This document shows positions 25,020 through 33,424 of a DNA stretch of 64,000 nucleotides, piece by piece. The position numbers and the translations under genes were made by a program. The DNA lies in NCBI GenBank assembly GCA_944321365.1, contig CALULA010000001.1:124001-188000 (forward strand), given 5' to 3'. This stretch comes from an uncultured Paraprevotella sp. GTDB taxonomy: Bacteria > Bacteroidota > Bacteroidia > Bacteroidales > Bacteroidaceae. A model generated the notes under the pieces. It did not search any database. It was not told the DNA's origin and saw only the letters and a list, made by a program, of their open reading frames with translations. Position 1 is the first letter of the stretch, and each line of letters opens with the position of its first letter.

Positions 25020-28000
25020 TTAGGCTCTGACTTCTTCAAGACGGTTGTTCAGGATATACCACAGGTAGCCTTTTACCTTTCGGTCGGGTTCCATCAGTCG
25101 CAATTGTTCCATGTAGCCGGCCACCTGTTGGCGATAGCTGTTGTGAGGTGCGCCGAACTTGAAGTCTACTACGGTAACTTCGTCCGGTGCGAACATGACG
25201 CGGTCGGGGCGGTAGGTGTCATATTTGCCTGTAGATTCATTATAATTCTGGGTCAGGATGGGGCATTCGTTGTACAGTTTGCAGGTGCCGTCGAACCAAT
25301 GGGCTATTTCCGGCAGTCGGAAAGCCTCTTCTATCTGCTGTTTCAAGGCCTCTTTTTCCGGTCCGGTGCCGATCAGCCCTTCTGCTTCTAATTGCAGAAG
25401 AGCCTTTTTTATATCATCGCGGGTATAGATGGTCGAGAAGATTTTGTGCATGAGTATGCCCATTCGTCTTTTGCTTCCGCCGGGCCGTTCCGTATGTTCC
25501 GGATCGGCCAGTGTTTCCAGGAATTCTTCTGCCCGATTGGACTGGCAAAACGTTATGCGGGCTTCGTATGAGTGCATGGTTACCGGCTCAGGGCGATAGT
25601 CTGTTTCCATGCGGTTGTCTGTCTGTTTGCGTTTCCGCATGGGGTCGGTCATAGGCTCACCGTAGGTGAAGAGGGCCGTTTCTCCGTTGTCTCCCGCTGT
25701 TTCCGTTGCCGGCCCGATTTCTCGCGGAAGGGCCTGATAGATGAGATCGCCGATGGTGCTCCGTTCATCCATGACATAGTGTGTACGGCAGTAGGCGAAC
25801 AGATTCTTCTCCGCCCTGGTGAATGCCACATACAAAGTGTTAAGGGCATCTACACGGCGTTGCAGGTGTTCTTCCTCATATTCCTTGCAGAAGATGGAGT
25901 GCCGCATGGAGGCTTCTATGGTGATGGGTATTACGGGCAGGTCATTGTAGGGAGGCTCATGGGTTTCGCACCACAACAAGTCATTATGGCGGTTGAATCC
26001 TTTGCTGTCCTGTTCGATGTCCCAGTGGCAATAGGGAACGAAAACGGTGTGGAACTGCAGTCCCTTGGATTGGTGTACGGTGAATATGCGTATGCCGTTC
26101 ACTTCGCCTGAAGGTATGGATTCGCGGCAGAGCGTCTCGTCCCAATACGTCAGAAAAGAATTGATGTCGGACGGATTTTCCTGCAGATAGGCTGTTATGC
26201 GGTCGAAGTAGGCAAACAGGTAGGCATCCTCGTCGGCTATGCGTTCCAGATGGAATATTTTGTACAGTTCCTCTTGCAGTTCGTAGAGCGGCATTTGCCG
26301 CAGTCGGTCTTGTTGCCGGACATAAGTGTCGGGCAGCTGCTGTTCGAGCGGTGTGCGGAGCAATTTGTTCAGCGTGTCGCCGTTTCCGTCTGCCGTCTGT
26401 TTGCCGGAATGCAGTGACAGGAAGGCCAGTGCCACCTTGTCGTCCGGATCTGCCATGTGGCGCATGGCGGCAATCAGTATGTTCACGCTCAGCGCACTGG
26501 ACAGCAGAAAGGCTTCGTCAGAGACGAGTTTCACGTCGGGCATGCGTTCGGCAAAGTGATGTATGATGGGTGTGGCGTGTTTCCGTTTGCGCAAGAGTAT
26601 GGCCATCTCGCTGTAAGGCAGCCCGGCTTCGTGCAGTTGTCTTACGTTTTCGCACAGCTCGTCCAGCATTTGGGTCTCCCAGTCCTCTTCTTTGTTTTTT
26701 TCGTCGTAGAAGCGTAGCTGCACATATCCGCATTCCCCCTTGTCGGCGGGGCAATGCTGTTCCACGTCAGCATAGGCGTCGCTCATTCTGATGGGTGCAT
26801 GGGGGCTGAGTCGGTCCAGTAGGTCGGCGGCGGCGGAGAACAGCATGTTGTTGAAACGGATGATGCGCCGTTCGCTGCGATGGTTAGTGTCCAGATTGCG
26901 GATGTCCGGATGCCAGGCTTTCATTTCGCTTCCGATGTTGCCTAAAATAGTCCAGTCGCCGTTTCTCCAGCGGTAGATGCTTTGTTTTATGTCGCCCACG
27001 ATGAGGTTGCCGAAGCCAGACGCCATGCCTTCCAGCAGCAGAATCTTGAAGTTCTTCCACTGCATGGTCGATGTGTCCTGGAACTCGTCGATCATGACGT
27101 GCTGGAAATAGCTCCCCATTTTTTCGAAGATGAAGGGAGCGTCGCTGTCTTCTATCAGTTCGTTGAGCAGGAGCGGGGTCTTGGCCAGCAGGAAACGGTT
27201 GTTCTCGTGGTTAAGCGTTGCCACCTGTTCGTCAATGACACCGAGCAGCCGCAGGGGGTTCAGGTGTTTCAGTGCCAGCGATGCGCTGGTGTAGTGTGTG
27301 AGGCTTTTCTGCTGGAATTGCCGCAGGGTGGATAGCAGTTCACTGAAATAGGCTGCAGCCTGGATCATGTTTCCGTTGTCGGCATCAGCTTTTTTCAGCA
27401 GGTTTTCCGGCCGGTCGGCAAAGCCTTGCAGGCGGGAGCCGAATTCGGCGTCGAGTTGTCCGCTCTCGATGCGCCGCAGGTAAGTGTCTATGGTCGAGCC
27501 GAACTTGAAGCGGTCGCAGGTGAGGCCATAGCGTTCCAGCTCGGCGCGGAAGTGGGCGGCTGCGCTTTGTGCGATGTCTGCTGCGGCCAGCATTTTCTCT
27601 TTCAGTGCGGCACGCAGTTTGCCGATGCGCTGGTTGTCTTTCAGTGCGGCACGCAGTTCGTGCTCGTGGGTCAGATAGGCTTCTTTGAATATCCAGGCGG
27701 CAAAGCCTTTCACCTCGCGGGCGATGTCCCAGCGTTCGTTGTTTGAGATGCGGTCGTCCACATATTCCAGAATCCAGTTCAGCACGGTCGGCATGAGATG
27801 GAGGCGCTCCATGAGGCGGTCCACAGCCGTGTCGAGCACCTCCGTGTCGTTGAGGTCCACTCTCAGGTTGGCCGTGAGGCTCAGCTCGTGGGCCAGGTTT
27901 TTCATGACAGACTGGAAAAACGAGTCGATGGTTTCTACGCGGAAACGGTTGTAATCGTGCAGGATGTGGCGGAGTGCGCTGCCGGCCCGTTGCCGGATAA

Positions 28001-28277
28001 CGTCGTCGGAGAGTTGCACGCCGTCCTTGCGCAGTTCGTTCTTCAGGGCGTCCAGATAGCCGGCCGACGAGGGCAGGCCTTTCCAGATGCCGTAAAGCTG
28101 TTGCAGGATGCGGTCTTTCATCTCGGCTGTGGCTTTGTTTGTGAACGTCACGGCCAGAATATGGCTGTAGGCACGGCTGGTTTCCTCTCCGACAAGGATT
28201 TTGATATATTGTATGGTCAGGGTGAACGTTTTGCCCGAACCGGCCGATGCTTTGTAAACAATCAGGTGAGAGTCCAT
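25020..28277 (-). CDS. addA: AddA-like UvrD-family helicase-nuclease
   Basis: This is an SF1A DNA helicase with a C-terminal nuclease, the motor subunit of an AddAB/RecBCD-type recombination enzyme. It has 1085 residues. Walker A is KASAGSGKT (about 9-17), motif Ia is AVTFTNKATAEMK, Walker B is MIDEFQDTS, and later motifs include IFTVHQSKGLQF and TLYVAFTRAEKNL. The C-terminal region has YRPDRVMF and VTVVDFKFG, the nuclease Asp/Lys pattern. A 13-residue in-frame tandem duplication (LRAALKDNQRIGK then LRAALKEK) is visible in the helical insertion. The start lies 4 bp after the stop of the acyl-CoA synthetase gene. Confidence 0.92.
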   Translation of the reverse strand: MDSHLIVYKASAGSGKTFTLTIQYIKILVGEETSRAYSHILAVTFTNKATAEMKDRILQQLYGIWKGLPSSAGYLDALKNELRKDGVQLSDDVIRQRAGSALRHILHDYNRFRVETIDSFFQSVMKNLAHELSLTANLRVDLNDTEVLDTAVDRLMERLHLMPTVLNWILEYVDDRISNNERWDIAREVKGFAAWIFKEAYLTHEHELRAALKDNQRIGKLRAALKEKMLAAADIAQSAAAHFRAELERYGLTCDRFKFGSTIDTYLRRIESGQLDAEFGSRLQGFADRPENLLKKADADNGNMIQAAAYFSELLSTLRQFQQKSLTHYTSASLALKHLNPLRLLGVIDEQVATLNHENNRFLLAKTPLLLNELIEDSDAPFIFEKMGSYFQHVMIDEFQDTSTMQWKNFKILLLEGMASGFGNLIVGDIKQSIYRWRNGDWTILGNIGSEMKAWHPDIRNLDTNHRSERRIIRFNNMLFSAAADLLDRLSPHAPIRMSDAYADVEQHCPADKGECGYVQLRFYDEKNKEEDWETQMLDELCENVRQLHEAGLPYSEMAILLRKRKHATPIIHHFAERMPDVKLVSDEAFLLSSALSVNILIAAMRHMADPDDKVALAFLSLHSGKQTADGNGDTLNKLLRTPLEQQLPDTYVRQQDRLRQMPLYELQEELYKIFHLERIADEDAYLFAYFDRITAYLQENPSDINSFLTYWDETLCRESIPSGEVNGIRIFTVHQSKGLQFHTVFVPYCHWDIEQDSKGFNRHNDLLWCETHEPPYNDLPVIPITIEASMRHSIFCKEYEEEHLQRRVDALNTLYVAFTRAEKNLFAYCRTHYVMDERSTIGDLIYQALPREIGPATETAGDNGETALFTYGEPMTDPMRKRKQTDNRMETDYRPEPVTMHSYEARITFCQSNRAEEFLETLADPEHTERPGGSKRRMGILMHKIFSTIYTRDDIKKALLQLEAEGLIGTGPEKEALKQQIEEAFRLPEIAHWFDGTCKLYNECPILTQNYNESTGKYDTYRPDRVMFAPDEVTVVDFKFGAPHNSYRQQVAGYMEQLRLMEPDRKVKGYLWYILNNRLEEVRA
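27598..27658. repeat. 39-bp-period direct repeat inside the addA-like gene
   Basis: A 22-base identical segment occurs at 27598-27619 and 27637-27658. The period of 39 bp keeps the frame and duplicates the LRAALK motif at protein level. It is probably a local slippage duplication. Confidence 0.8.
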
Positions 28278-28281
28278 GGGC

Positions 28282-29943
28282 TCAGGGAATCATGTTTTGA
28301 TACAGGTAGCGTTTGATGCTTTTCTTGGCTGTTTTCTCGAATTCTTCGTTCTGCAGCATCACTTTCGTGATTTGGGAGTAGGGCGGAAGCTCCTTGTTCA
28401 GTTCCTTGCGTGCGTTGTCTATTTTTTCCTGCATTTCCTGATCGCTCAGGCCGTCGCGCATGCTTTCTCCCAGGTCGGGGTAGATCAAAGCCACCAGTTT
28501 GTCGTTGTGCATGATGACCAGCGATTCGTTGACGTAGGGCAGGTTGTTCAGCCGCGATTCTATCTCTTCGGGATAGATGTTCTGTCCGCTCGCGCTGAGC
28601 AGCATGTTTTTGCAGCGTCCTTTGATGAATACGTCTCCCTGTTCGTTGATGACAGCCATGTCGCCTGTATGCAGCCAGCCTTCGTTGTCGAATATCTGTC
28701 CGGTGGCTTCCGGATTTTTATAGTAGCCCAGCATGGTGTTCTGTCCGCGGCATACCAGCTCTCCGGGGATATGTGCGGGGTCGGAGCTGAGCACTTTCAG
28801 CTCCATGCCGTCGGCAGCTTTGCCGCAGGACATGTAGGCGGTCTCATACCATGGGCTGTGTCCGATGATTGGTCCGCACTCCGTCATGCCGTAGGCAATG
28901 GAATAAGGGAAGTTGATGGAGCGGGCAAACGCTTCTACCGCCGCGTTGAACGGTGCGCCGCCGATGATTACCTCCTTGAGGTTTCCGCCGAAGAGACGCA
29001 GGCTTTCGGTCCGTGCCTTTTCCTTGATTTTTTCGTTGATGATGGGGATGTGCAGCAGCAGTTTGCCCAGTTTGTTGTCTATTTTGGGCAGCAGTTCCTT
29101 TTTGAATATTTTCTCGATGACCAGCGGCACGGTGGAGATGACGCGCGGATGCACCTGGGCGGCGGCGGACATGATGATTTTGGGCGAGGGCATGCGGGTG
29201 AGGAAGTACAGATGCGCTCCCGCGCAGACGCCGTAGAGAAAGTCGTAGACCAGTCCGAACACATGGCCCAGCGGCAGCATGGAGACGATGTTGTCGCCGG
29301 GTTGCAGGCCGATGGTGCGGTGGCAGAACAGGACGTTCGACACCAGACTGCGGTAGGGCAGCATGACGCCTTTCGAGAAGCCTGTCGTGCCGGAGGTGTA
29401 GTTGATGACCGCCAGCTGCTCCGGCGATGTCTCGGCGGGGTAATGCACGTGGTCGCGCAGGAACATCATGGGGAATTTCTGTCCGAACAAGGCGTTCAGA
29501 TGCTCGCGGGCAAAAGAAAGCTGTTCGGAACGGCTGTTTACGAGCATGAAGTCCTTCACGCAGATGATGCCTTGCAGGGCAGGCATGTGGTTCTCGTTGA
29601 GGTTTTCCCACACCTGGTCGCCCACGAACAGCAGTTTGGCTTCGCTGTGGTTTACGATGTTGTGCACATTGTCCGGCTTGAATTCGTGCAGAATGGGGAC
29701 GATGACTGCGCCATAGGTGATGGTGGCCAGGAAAGACACGCACCAGTTTCCGCTGTTGCGTCCGCAGAGGGCTATCTTGTCGCCGGGCTGGATGCCGGCG
29801 GCTTCGAACATCAGGTGAAGCTTGGAGATTTTCCGTGCCACGTCTTTATATTGCAGGCTTTCGCCGTTGAAGTCCGTGAAGGCCTTGCGGTCCCAGTTTT
29901 GTTTGATGCTGTCCTCTATGAGCTTTATTAGTCTTTGTTCCAT
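28282..29943 (-). CDS. AMP-dependent acyl-CoA synthetase (long-chain type)
   Basis: This is an ANL-superfamily adenylating enzyme that activates a fatty or other carboxylic acid to its CoA thioester. It has 553 residues. Motifs: phosphate-binding YTSGTTGFSKG, YGMTECGP, WLHTGDMA and the hinge/C-terminal GRCKNMLLSASGQNIYPEEIE, close to long-chain (FadD-like) ligases. ATG 29943 (MEQRLIKL) is chosen; the open frame to 30240 runs through the 22-bp array and promoter. The addA-like gene starts 4 bp after its stop, so a lipid-metabolism gene heads a DNA-repair operon. Substrate chain length cannot be read from the sequence. Confidence 0.9.
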   Translation of the reverse strand: MEQRLIKLIEDSIKQNWDRKAFTDFNGESLQYKDVARKISKLHLMFEAAGIQPGDKIALCGRNSGNWCVSFLATITYGAVIVPILHEFKPDNVHNIVNHSEAKLLFVGDQVWENLNENHMPALQGIICVKDFMLVNSRSEQLSFAREHLNALFGQKFPMMFLRDHVHYPAETSPEQLAVINYTSGTTGFSKGVMLPYRSLVSNVLFCHRTIGLQPGDNIVSMLPLGHVFGLVYDFLYGVCAGAHLYFLTRMPSPKIIMSAAAQVHPRVISTVPLVIEKIFKKELLPKIDNKLGKLLLHIPIINEKIKEKARTESLRLFGGNLKEVIIGGAPFNAAVEAFARSINFPYSIAYGMTECGPIIGHSPWYETAYMSCGKAADGMELKVLSSDPAHIPGELVCRGQNTMLGYYKNPEATGQIFDNEGWLHTGDMAVINEQGDVFIKGRCKNMLLSASGQNIYPEEIESRLNNLPYVNESLVIMHNDKLVALIYPDLGESMRDGLSDQEMQEKIDNARKELNKELPPYSQITKVMLQNEEFEKTAKKSIKRYLYQNMIP

Positions 29944-29974
29944 AGTGTTTCCGGATAATGTTGCGTATTGGAGG

Positions 29975-29982
29975 CAAAAATA
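29975..29982 (-). promoter_or_regulatory. -7 element for the acyl-CoA synthetase/addAB operon
   Basis: Minus-strand TATTTTTG, an exact TAnnTTTG match, 31 bp before ATG 29943. No good -33 box. Confidence 0.45.
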
Positions 29983-30124
29983 CAAAAAAAAGCGAACTTC
30001 ATGCCGTTCTGTCCTGCTCATTTTGCCGGGTGGCCGGTGTTTTTGCTGCCGGGTGTCCGCTATTTCCTGCTGTAGAGGCGTGGAGCCGGTGTGTGGCGCT
30101 TGTGTGCGGGCGGCTGCAGAGTCT

Positions 30125-30196
30125 TGCGCAAGGAACTTCTCTGTTGTGCGCAAGGAACGTCCGCGTCTTGCGCAAGGATTTTCCGTGTCTTGCGCA
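30125..30196. repeat. array C of 22-bp-spaced TTGCGCAAGG palindromes
   Basis: The longest of the four arrays. TGCGCA cores start at 30125, 30147, 30169 and 30191, each exactly 22 bp apart and each followed by AGGA. Decayed units in the same register are seen at 30103 (TGTGCG) and 30213 (TGTGCC). Three of the four full units read CTTGCGCAAG, a 10-bp palindrome; the spacers share a weak TTCCG-GTCT ending. The period is not a multiple of three, so it is not coding. Confidence 0.82.
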
Positions 30197-30287
30197 AGGA
30201 GTTCCGGAGTCTTGTGCCGGACTTCCGGCATTCGTGCCATCCGCGTTTTTTTCCGGTGCTCATGACCGGTATTCCCCGGTTTTTCCG

Positions 30288-30295
30288 TAACTTTG
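30288..30295 (+). promoter_or_regulatory. -7 element for the HAD phosphatase gene
   Basis: TAACTTTG, an exact TAnnTTTG match, 25 bp before ATG 30321. The -33 box is unclear. Confidence 0.5.
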
Positions 30296-30320
30296 CGCCC
30301 GTCTTATTATTTTATGGTTT

Positions 30321-30992
30321 ATGGGAAAAGATTTTGAAGCAGGAGTGCGCACGGCGGCGTTGTTTGACTTGGACGGTGTCATCTTCGACACGGAACCGCA
30401 GTATACCCTTTTCTGGGGAGAGGTCGGCCGGAAGTATCATCCGGAGGTGGAACATTTTGAACAGAAAATCAAGGGGCAGACACTGGTGCAGATTTTCGAC
30501 CGCTGGTTCGACGGGCAAAAGGATTTGCAGCGGCAGCTTACGTGCGAATTGGATGATTTCGAGAGCCGTATGGCGTATGCATACGTTCCGGGGGTGGAGC
30601 ATTTTCTGAGTGCTTTGCGCCAGGCGGGAATCTGCACGGCCGTAGTGACCAGTTCCAATGATGCCAAGATGCGGAACGTCTATCGCCAGCATGCCGGTTT
30701 CAAGGCCTGTTTCGACCGTATTTTCACGTCGGAGTGTTTTGCGCGTTCCAAGCCTGCCCCCGACTGTTATCTGACCGGTGCCGCGGCTTTCGGCTTGCCT
30801 GCAGGCCGCTGTGTGGTGTTCGAAGATTCTTTCAACGGCTTGAAGGCCGGACGTGCCGCGGGGATGAAGGTGGTGGGGCTGTCCACGACAAATGCGCCGG
30901 AGCAGATCTGCGGTCTGTGCGATGTGGTGATTCCCGACTTCAGCGGTTTCAGTGTGGAAAAAATGCTGGATTTGCTCTCCGGTGAAGAATAA
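30321..30992 (+). CDS. HAD-superfamily sugar-phosphatase/phosphoglucomutase-like hydrolase
   Basis: This cytoplasmic HAD hydrolase has 223 residues and a cap-1 domain, in the beta-phosphoglucomutase-like subgroup. Motif I is FDLDGVIFDTEP (nucleophile Asp16, Asp18), motif II is VVTSSN, motif III is SKPAPDCY and motif IV is VVFEDSFNGLKAG. The DxDGVIxDTE form fits small sugar-phosphate substrates such as 2-deoxyglucose-6-phosphate or hexitol phosphates, but the specificity is not readable. It lies 42 bp upstream of panB and could share a transcript, although panB also has its own -7-like box. Confidence 0.88.
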   Translation: MGKDFEAGVRTAALFDLDGVIFDTEPQYTLFWGEVGRKYHPEVEHFEQKIKGQTLVQIFDRWFDGQKDLQRQLTCELDDFESRMAYAYVPGVEHFLSALRQAGICTAVVTSSNDAKMRNVYRQHAGFKACFDRIFTSECFARSKPAPDCYLTGAAAFGLPAGRCVVFEDSFNGLKAGRAAGMKVVGLSTTNAPEQICGLCDVVIPDFSGFSVEKMLDLLSGEE

Positions 30993-30999
30993 ATTTGTT

Positions 31000-31007
31000 A
31001 ATTTTGC
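31000..31007 (+). promoter_or_regulatory. -7 element for panB
   Basis: TAATTTTG, an exact TAnnTTTG match, 27 bp before ATG 31035. A second match (TAAATTTG) begins at 30991. The nearest TTTG (30972-30975) is 24 or 15 bp away, so spacing is not ideal for either. Confidence 0.42.
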
Positions 31008-31034
31008 ACATTGTTTCAAAAAAACAGCAAGAGT

Positions 31035-31856
31035 ATGGGAGGTTATTTAGTGGAAGATGCGCGTAAGGTGACTACGCACCGTCTGATAGAGATGAAGCAG
31101 CAGGGCAAGAAGATAGCGATGCTGACAGCGTATGACTATACGATGGCCCGCATTGTGGACGGGGCCGGTATGGATGTCATTCTCATTGGCGATTCCGCTT
31201 CCAACGTGATGGCCGGCAATGCGACCACGTTGCCTATTACGCTGGATCAGATGATTTATCATGCCCGTTCGGTGATGCATGGTGTGCAGCGCGCACTTGT
31301 GGTGTGCGACATGCCCTTCGGCAGCTATCAGGTGAACCCCACCGAAGGGGTGGCCAACGCCGTGCGCATCATGAAAGAGAGCGGCTGCGACGCCTTGAAG
31401 CTGGAAGGCGGGGTGGAGATTATCGACACCGTGCGGGCTATCTTGGCCGCCGGCATTCCGGTGATGGGCCATTTGGGGCTGACACCGCAGAGCATCAATA
31501 AGTTCGGCACGTACGCCGTGCGGGCCAGGGAAGAGGCGGAGGCCGAGAAACTGGTGGCCGATGCCCGTCTGTTGGAACAGGCCGGATGCTTTGCTTTGGT
31601 ATTGGAAAAGATTCCGGCGGATTTGGCCGCCCGTGTGGCTTCCGGGCTGTCGATTCCGGTGATTGGCATAGGAGCAGGCAACCGGGTGGACGGTCAGGTG
31701 CTGGTGATTCAGGATATGTTGGGGATGAACCAAGGCTTTTCGCCGAAATTCCTGCGCCGTTATGCCGATTTGCATACGGTGATGACCGATGCTATCGGGC
31801 AGTATGTGACGGACGTGAAACGGTCGGATTTTCCTAATGAGCGTGAACAGTATTGA
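31035..31856 (+). CDS. panB: ketopantoate hydroxymethyltransferase PanB
   Basis: PanB catalyses the first committed step of pantothenate (coenzyme A) synthesis: alpha-ketoisovalerate plus methylene-tetrahydrofolate to ketopantoate. It has 273 residues, close to the family norm. Metal ligands Asp53 (LIGDSASNV) and Asp92 (CDMPFGSY), Glu124 (LKLEGG) and catalytic-type Glu191 (LVLEKIP) are all present. ATG 31035 was chosen over TTG 31011, which falls just after the -7 element where transcription would begin. The MFS gene overlaps its 3' end by 20 bp. Confidence 0.97.
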   Translation: MGGYLVEDARKVTTHRLIEMKQQGKKIAMLTAYDYTMARIVDGAGMDVILIGDSASNVMAGNATTLPITLDQMIYHARSVMHGVQRALVVCDMPFGSYQVNPTEGVANAVRIMKESGCDALKLEGGVEIIDTVRAILAAGIPVMGHLGLTPQSINKFGTYAVRAREEAEAEKLVADARLLEQAGCFALVLEKIPADLAARVASGLSIPVIGIGAGNRVDGQVLVIQDMLGMNQGFSPKFLRRYADLHTVMTDAIGQYVTDVKRSDFPNEREQY

Positions 31857-33009
31857 TGTGGAGGCAAGACAGTCCGGTGGGCATGTCTTGTGGCATGCCG
31901 GTTTTCTGAAGATCATACTGGCCCATTTTTTGGTGGGCGTTTCCATTTATATGTTTTTGCCCGTGGCACCGCTCATGACAGGAGGGGCCGACGGTGTTGA
32001 GGCCGGTGGGGCATTGGCCGCTGTGTTGTGGTTTTGCGTGGGGATGTGCGTTCCCGCGCCTTTTTGTAATTATTGGTTGGATGCCTACCGACGTAAGGGA
32101 GTTGCCTTGTGGGCACTGGCGGGCATGGCCTGTTCGGTGCTGTTTGCCGGTGCGGGTTTTTCCGGTTGGGCAGGCGGATTGGTCCGGTTGTTGCAGGGAG
32201 CGTCCTATGGCGTGTTTCAGATTGCGGTGGGGAGCACCTTGCTGCTGGATTTGTCGGACACGCGGAAGCGTACGGAGGCTGCCCATGTCTATTATTGGTT
32301 TCAGAGGCTGGCGTTGGTTGTCGGTCTGCTGGTCGGCAGGGTGGTGGCCGTGCTTTACGGGCGTTCTGAATTTTTATGGATTGCGGCGGGGTTGCTGCTG
32401 GCGGCACTGTTGCTGGTGGGGTCGCTTCGCGTTCCTTTCCGTGCGCCTTTGCAACCGGCTCTTTTCACGCTCGACCGCTTTTTCCTGCCGCGCGGATTCC
32501 GTCTTTTTGTCCCGTTGCTGTTGTCCTCGGCCGTGGCGGGATTGCTGTTGGGTCAGGTGCATGCACTGACAGGTTTTCTGGGCTTGTGCATCGGTTTGTG
32601 GCTGGCCCTTTCGTTGCATCTCCGGCTGTTTGGCGAACGGTTGGAGCTGGAACTGTCGGTAGGCTTTCTGCTGCTCCTGGGGGCTTCGCTTCTTTTTCTC
32701 TCCCCCTTGTCCGGTCATGCGGTAGCCTGCGTGTCTTCTCTTTGCCTGGGGTGTGGCTTGGGGTGCATAGCCAGCCGCTATCTGCTGTCGTTCATCCGCA
32801 TTTGTGAACATTGCGAGCGCGGCACGGCGCAGACGTCCTATCTGCTGGGGTGGGATGTGGGCATATTGTCGGGTTATTCGTTTTCTTCCCTGATGTGGAC
32901 TGCAGGTGAAAGAATATGTACGTATGTCCTTTTGGGGCTTTGTCTGTCGGTCGCCGTTTTCCACTTCGTCTTTGTCCGTAAATGGTATGTCCGGCACCGG
33001 CGTAAGTGA
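31837..33009 (+). CDS. MFS-type transporter
   Basis: A polytopic inner-membrane protein of 390 residues with about 12 hydrophobic segments. After the fourth or fifth helix there is an Arg-rich cytoplasmic turn ([15 protein letters not shown]), which fits the MFS fold. It starts 20 bp inside the end of panB, in another frame, suggesting coupling. A link to pantothenate or a related metabolite is possible but only by position. The C-terminus is basic ([10 protein letters not shown]), as expected for a cytoplasmic end. Confidence 0.8.
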   Translation: MSVNSIDVEARQSGGHVLWHAGFLKIILAHFLVGVSIYMFLPVAPLMTGGADGVEAGGALAAVLWFCVGMCVPAPFCNYWLDAYRRKGVALWALAGMACSVLFAGAGFSGWAGGLVRLLQGASYGVFQIAVGSTLLLDLSDTRKRTEAAHVYYWFQRLALVVGLLVGRVVAVLYGRSEFLWIAAGLLLAALLLVGSLRVPFRAPLQPALFTLDRFFLPRGFRLFVPLLLSSAVAGLLLGQVHALTGFLGLCIGLWLALSLHLRLFGERLELELSVGFLLLLGASLLFLSPLSGHAVACVSSLCLGCGLGCIASRYLLSFIRICEHCERGTAQTSYLLGWDVGILSGYSFSSLMWTAGERICTYVLLGLCLSVAVFHFVFVRKWYVRHRRK

Positions 33010-33134
33010 GGAATCAGTCCGCCGCTGCGCCGTTTCCCGCCGGTTTTACATTTTTGTAACATTCCGGAAACATGTTTTTAAACATATTCTTGATAAAAGT
33101 TTAGTTTTTATTATGTGTTTTTACGGAAATGTTC

Positions 33135-33142
33135 TACCTTTG
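33135..33142 (+). promoter_or_regulatory. -7 element for the FAS1/SusCD operon
   Basis: TACCTTTG, an exact TAnnTTTG match. The -33 position has no good TTTG, which may mean that an activator or an alternative sigma factor is needed. Confidence 0.48.
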
Positions 33143-33225
33143 ATAACAATTTAGCGGGGTAGTATATACCTGTTTAGAAAAATATTGAATAATTAACCTA
33201 ATGAGGAATAAAAAACCGCAATATC

Positions 33226-33333
33226 ATGAAACGTCAACACTATGATTTTGAGGAGCGGAAAGGAGGCAGATACCGGCACGGCCATGTCGGGCGGGATATA
33301 GTGCATCTTCCTGCTTGTCCAGGCACGCAGTGA
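33226..33333 (+). CDS. 35-codon leader ORF, unproven
   Basis: ATG 33226 to TGA 33331 encodes a basic, His/Arg-rich peptide (begins MKRQHYDFEERKGGRYRHGH). It lies inside the predicted operon leader and, like the first real gene, follows a TTAACCTAATG sequence. It could be an upstream regulatory ORF, the remnant of a gene, or chance. Confidence 0.25.
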   Translation: MKRQHYDFEERKGGRYRHGHVGRDIVHLPACPGTQ

Positions 33334-33424
33334 CGGCCTTTCTTGCGGAGCGGATGAGTGGTGTCTGCCATATATAATAAGGAATAATGAGATGAATTAA
33401 TTGAAATATTAACCTAATGGAAAT

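Larger units (their letters stand above)
29944..30320. other. divergent intergenic region, no gene seen
   Basis: This 377-base region separates the acyl-CoA synthetase operon from the HAD gene. It holds a -7 element for each side (29975-29982 minus, 30288-30295 plus) and the longest 22-bp palindrome array. Open frames crossing it read the repeat in shifting frames and are not protein-like. Confidence 0.7.
33010..33424. other. upstream region and long leader of the FAS1/SusCD operon
   Basis: This 415-base stretch separates the MFS gene from the accessory locus. It holds an AT-rich section with the inverted repeat ATGTTTTTAAACAT (33073-33086), an exact -7 box at 33135, and a predicted leader of about 275 bases containing a 35-codon ORF. 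The motif TTAACCTAATG occurs twice: once before the small ORF (33193-33203) and again just before the first lipoprotein gene (33409-33419). Confidence 0.6.

Noticed and set aside
28844..29743. 299-codon open frame opposite in frame within the acyl-CoA synthetase gene
   Set aside because: It is an Arg/His/Pro-rich shadow frame of a GC-rich gene with clear ANL-family motifs in the other frame.
30103..30220. CRISPR array
   Set aside because: The conserved core is only 8-10 bp and the intervening sequence 12-14 bp, far below CRISPR repeat and spacer lengths, and no cas genes are in the window.
30091..30265. Open frames across array C giving repeated LRKE/AQG-like peptides
   Set aside because: The 22-bp period changes reading frame at each unit, so the peptide repeats are by-products of the DNA repeat.
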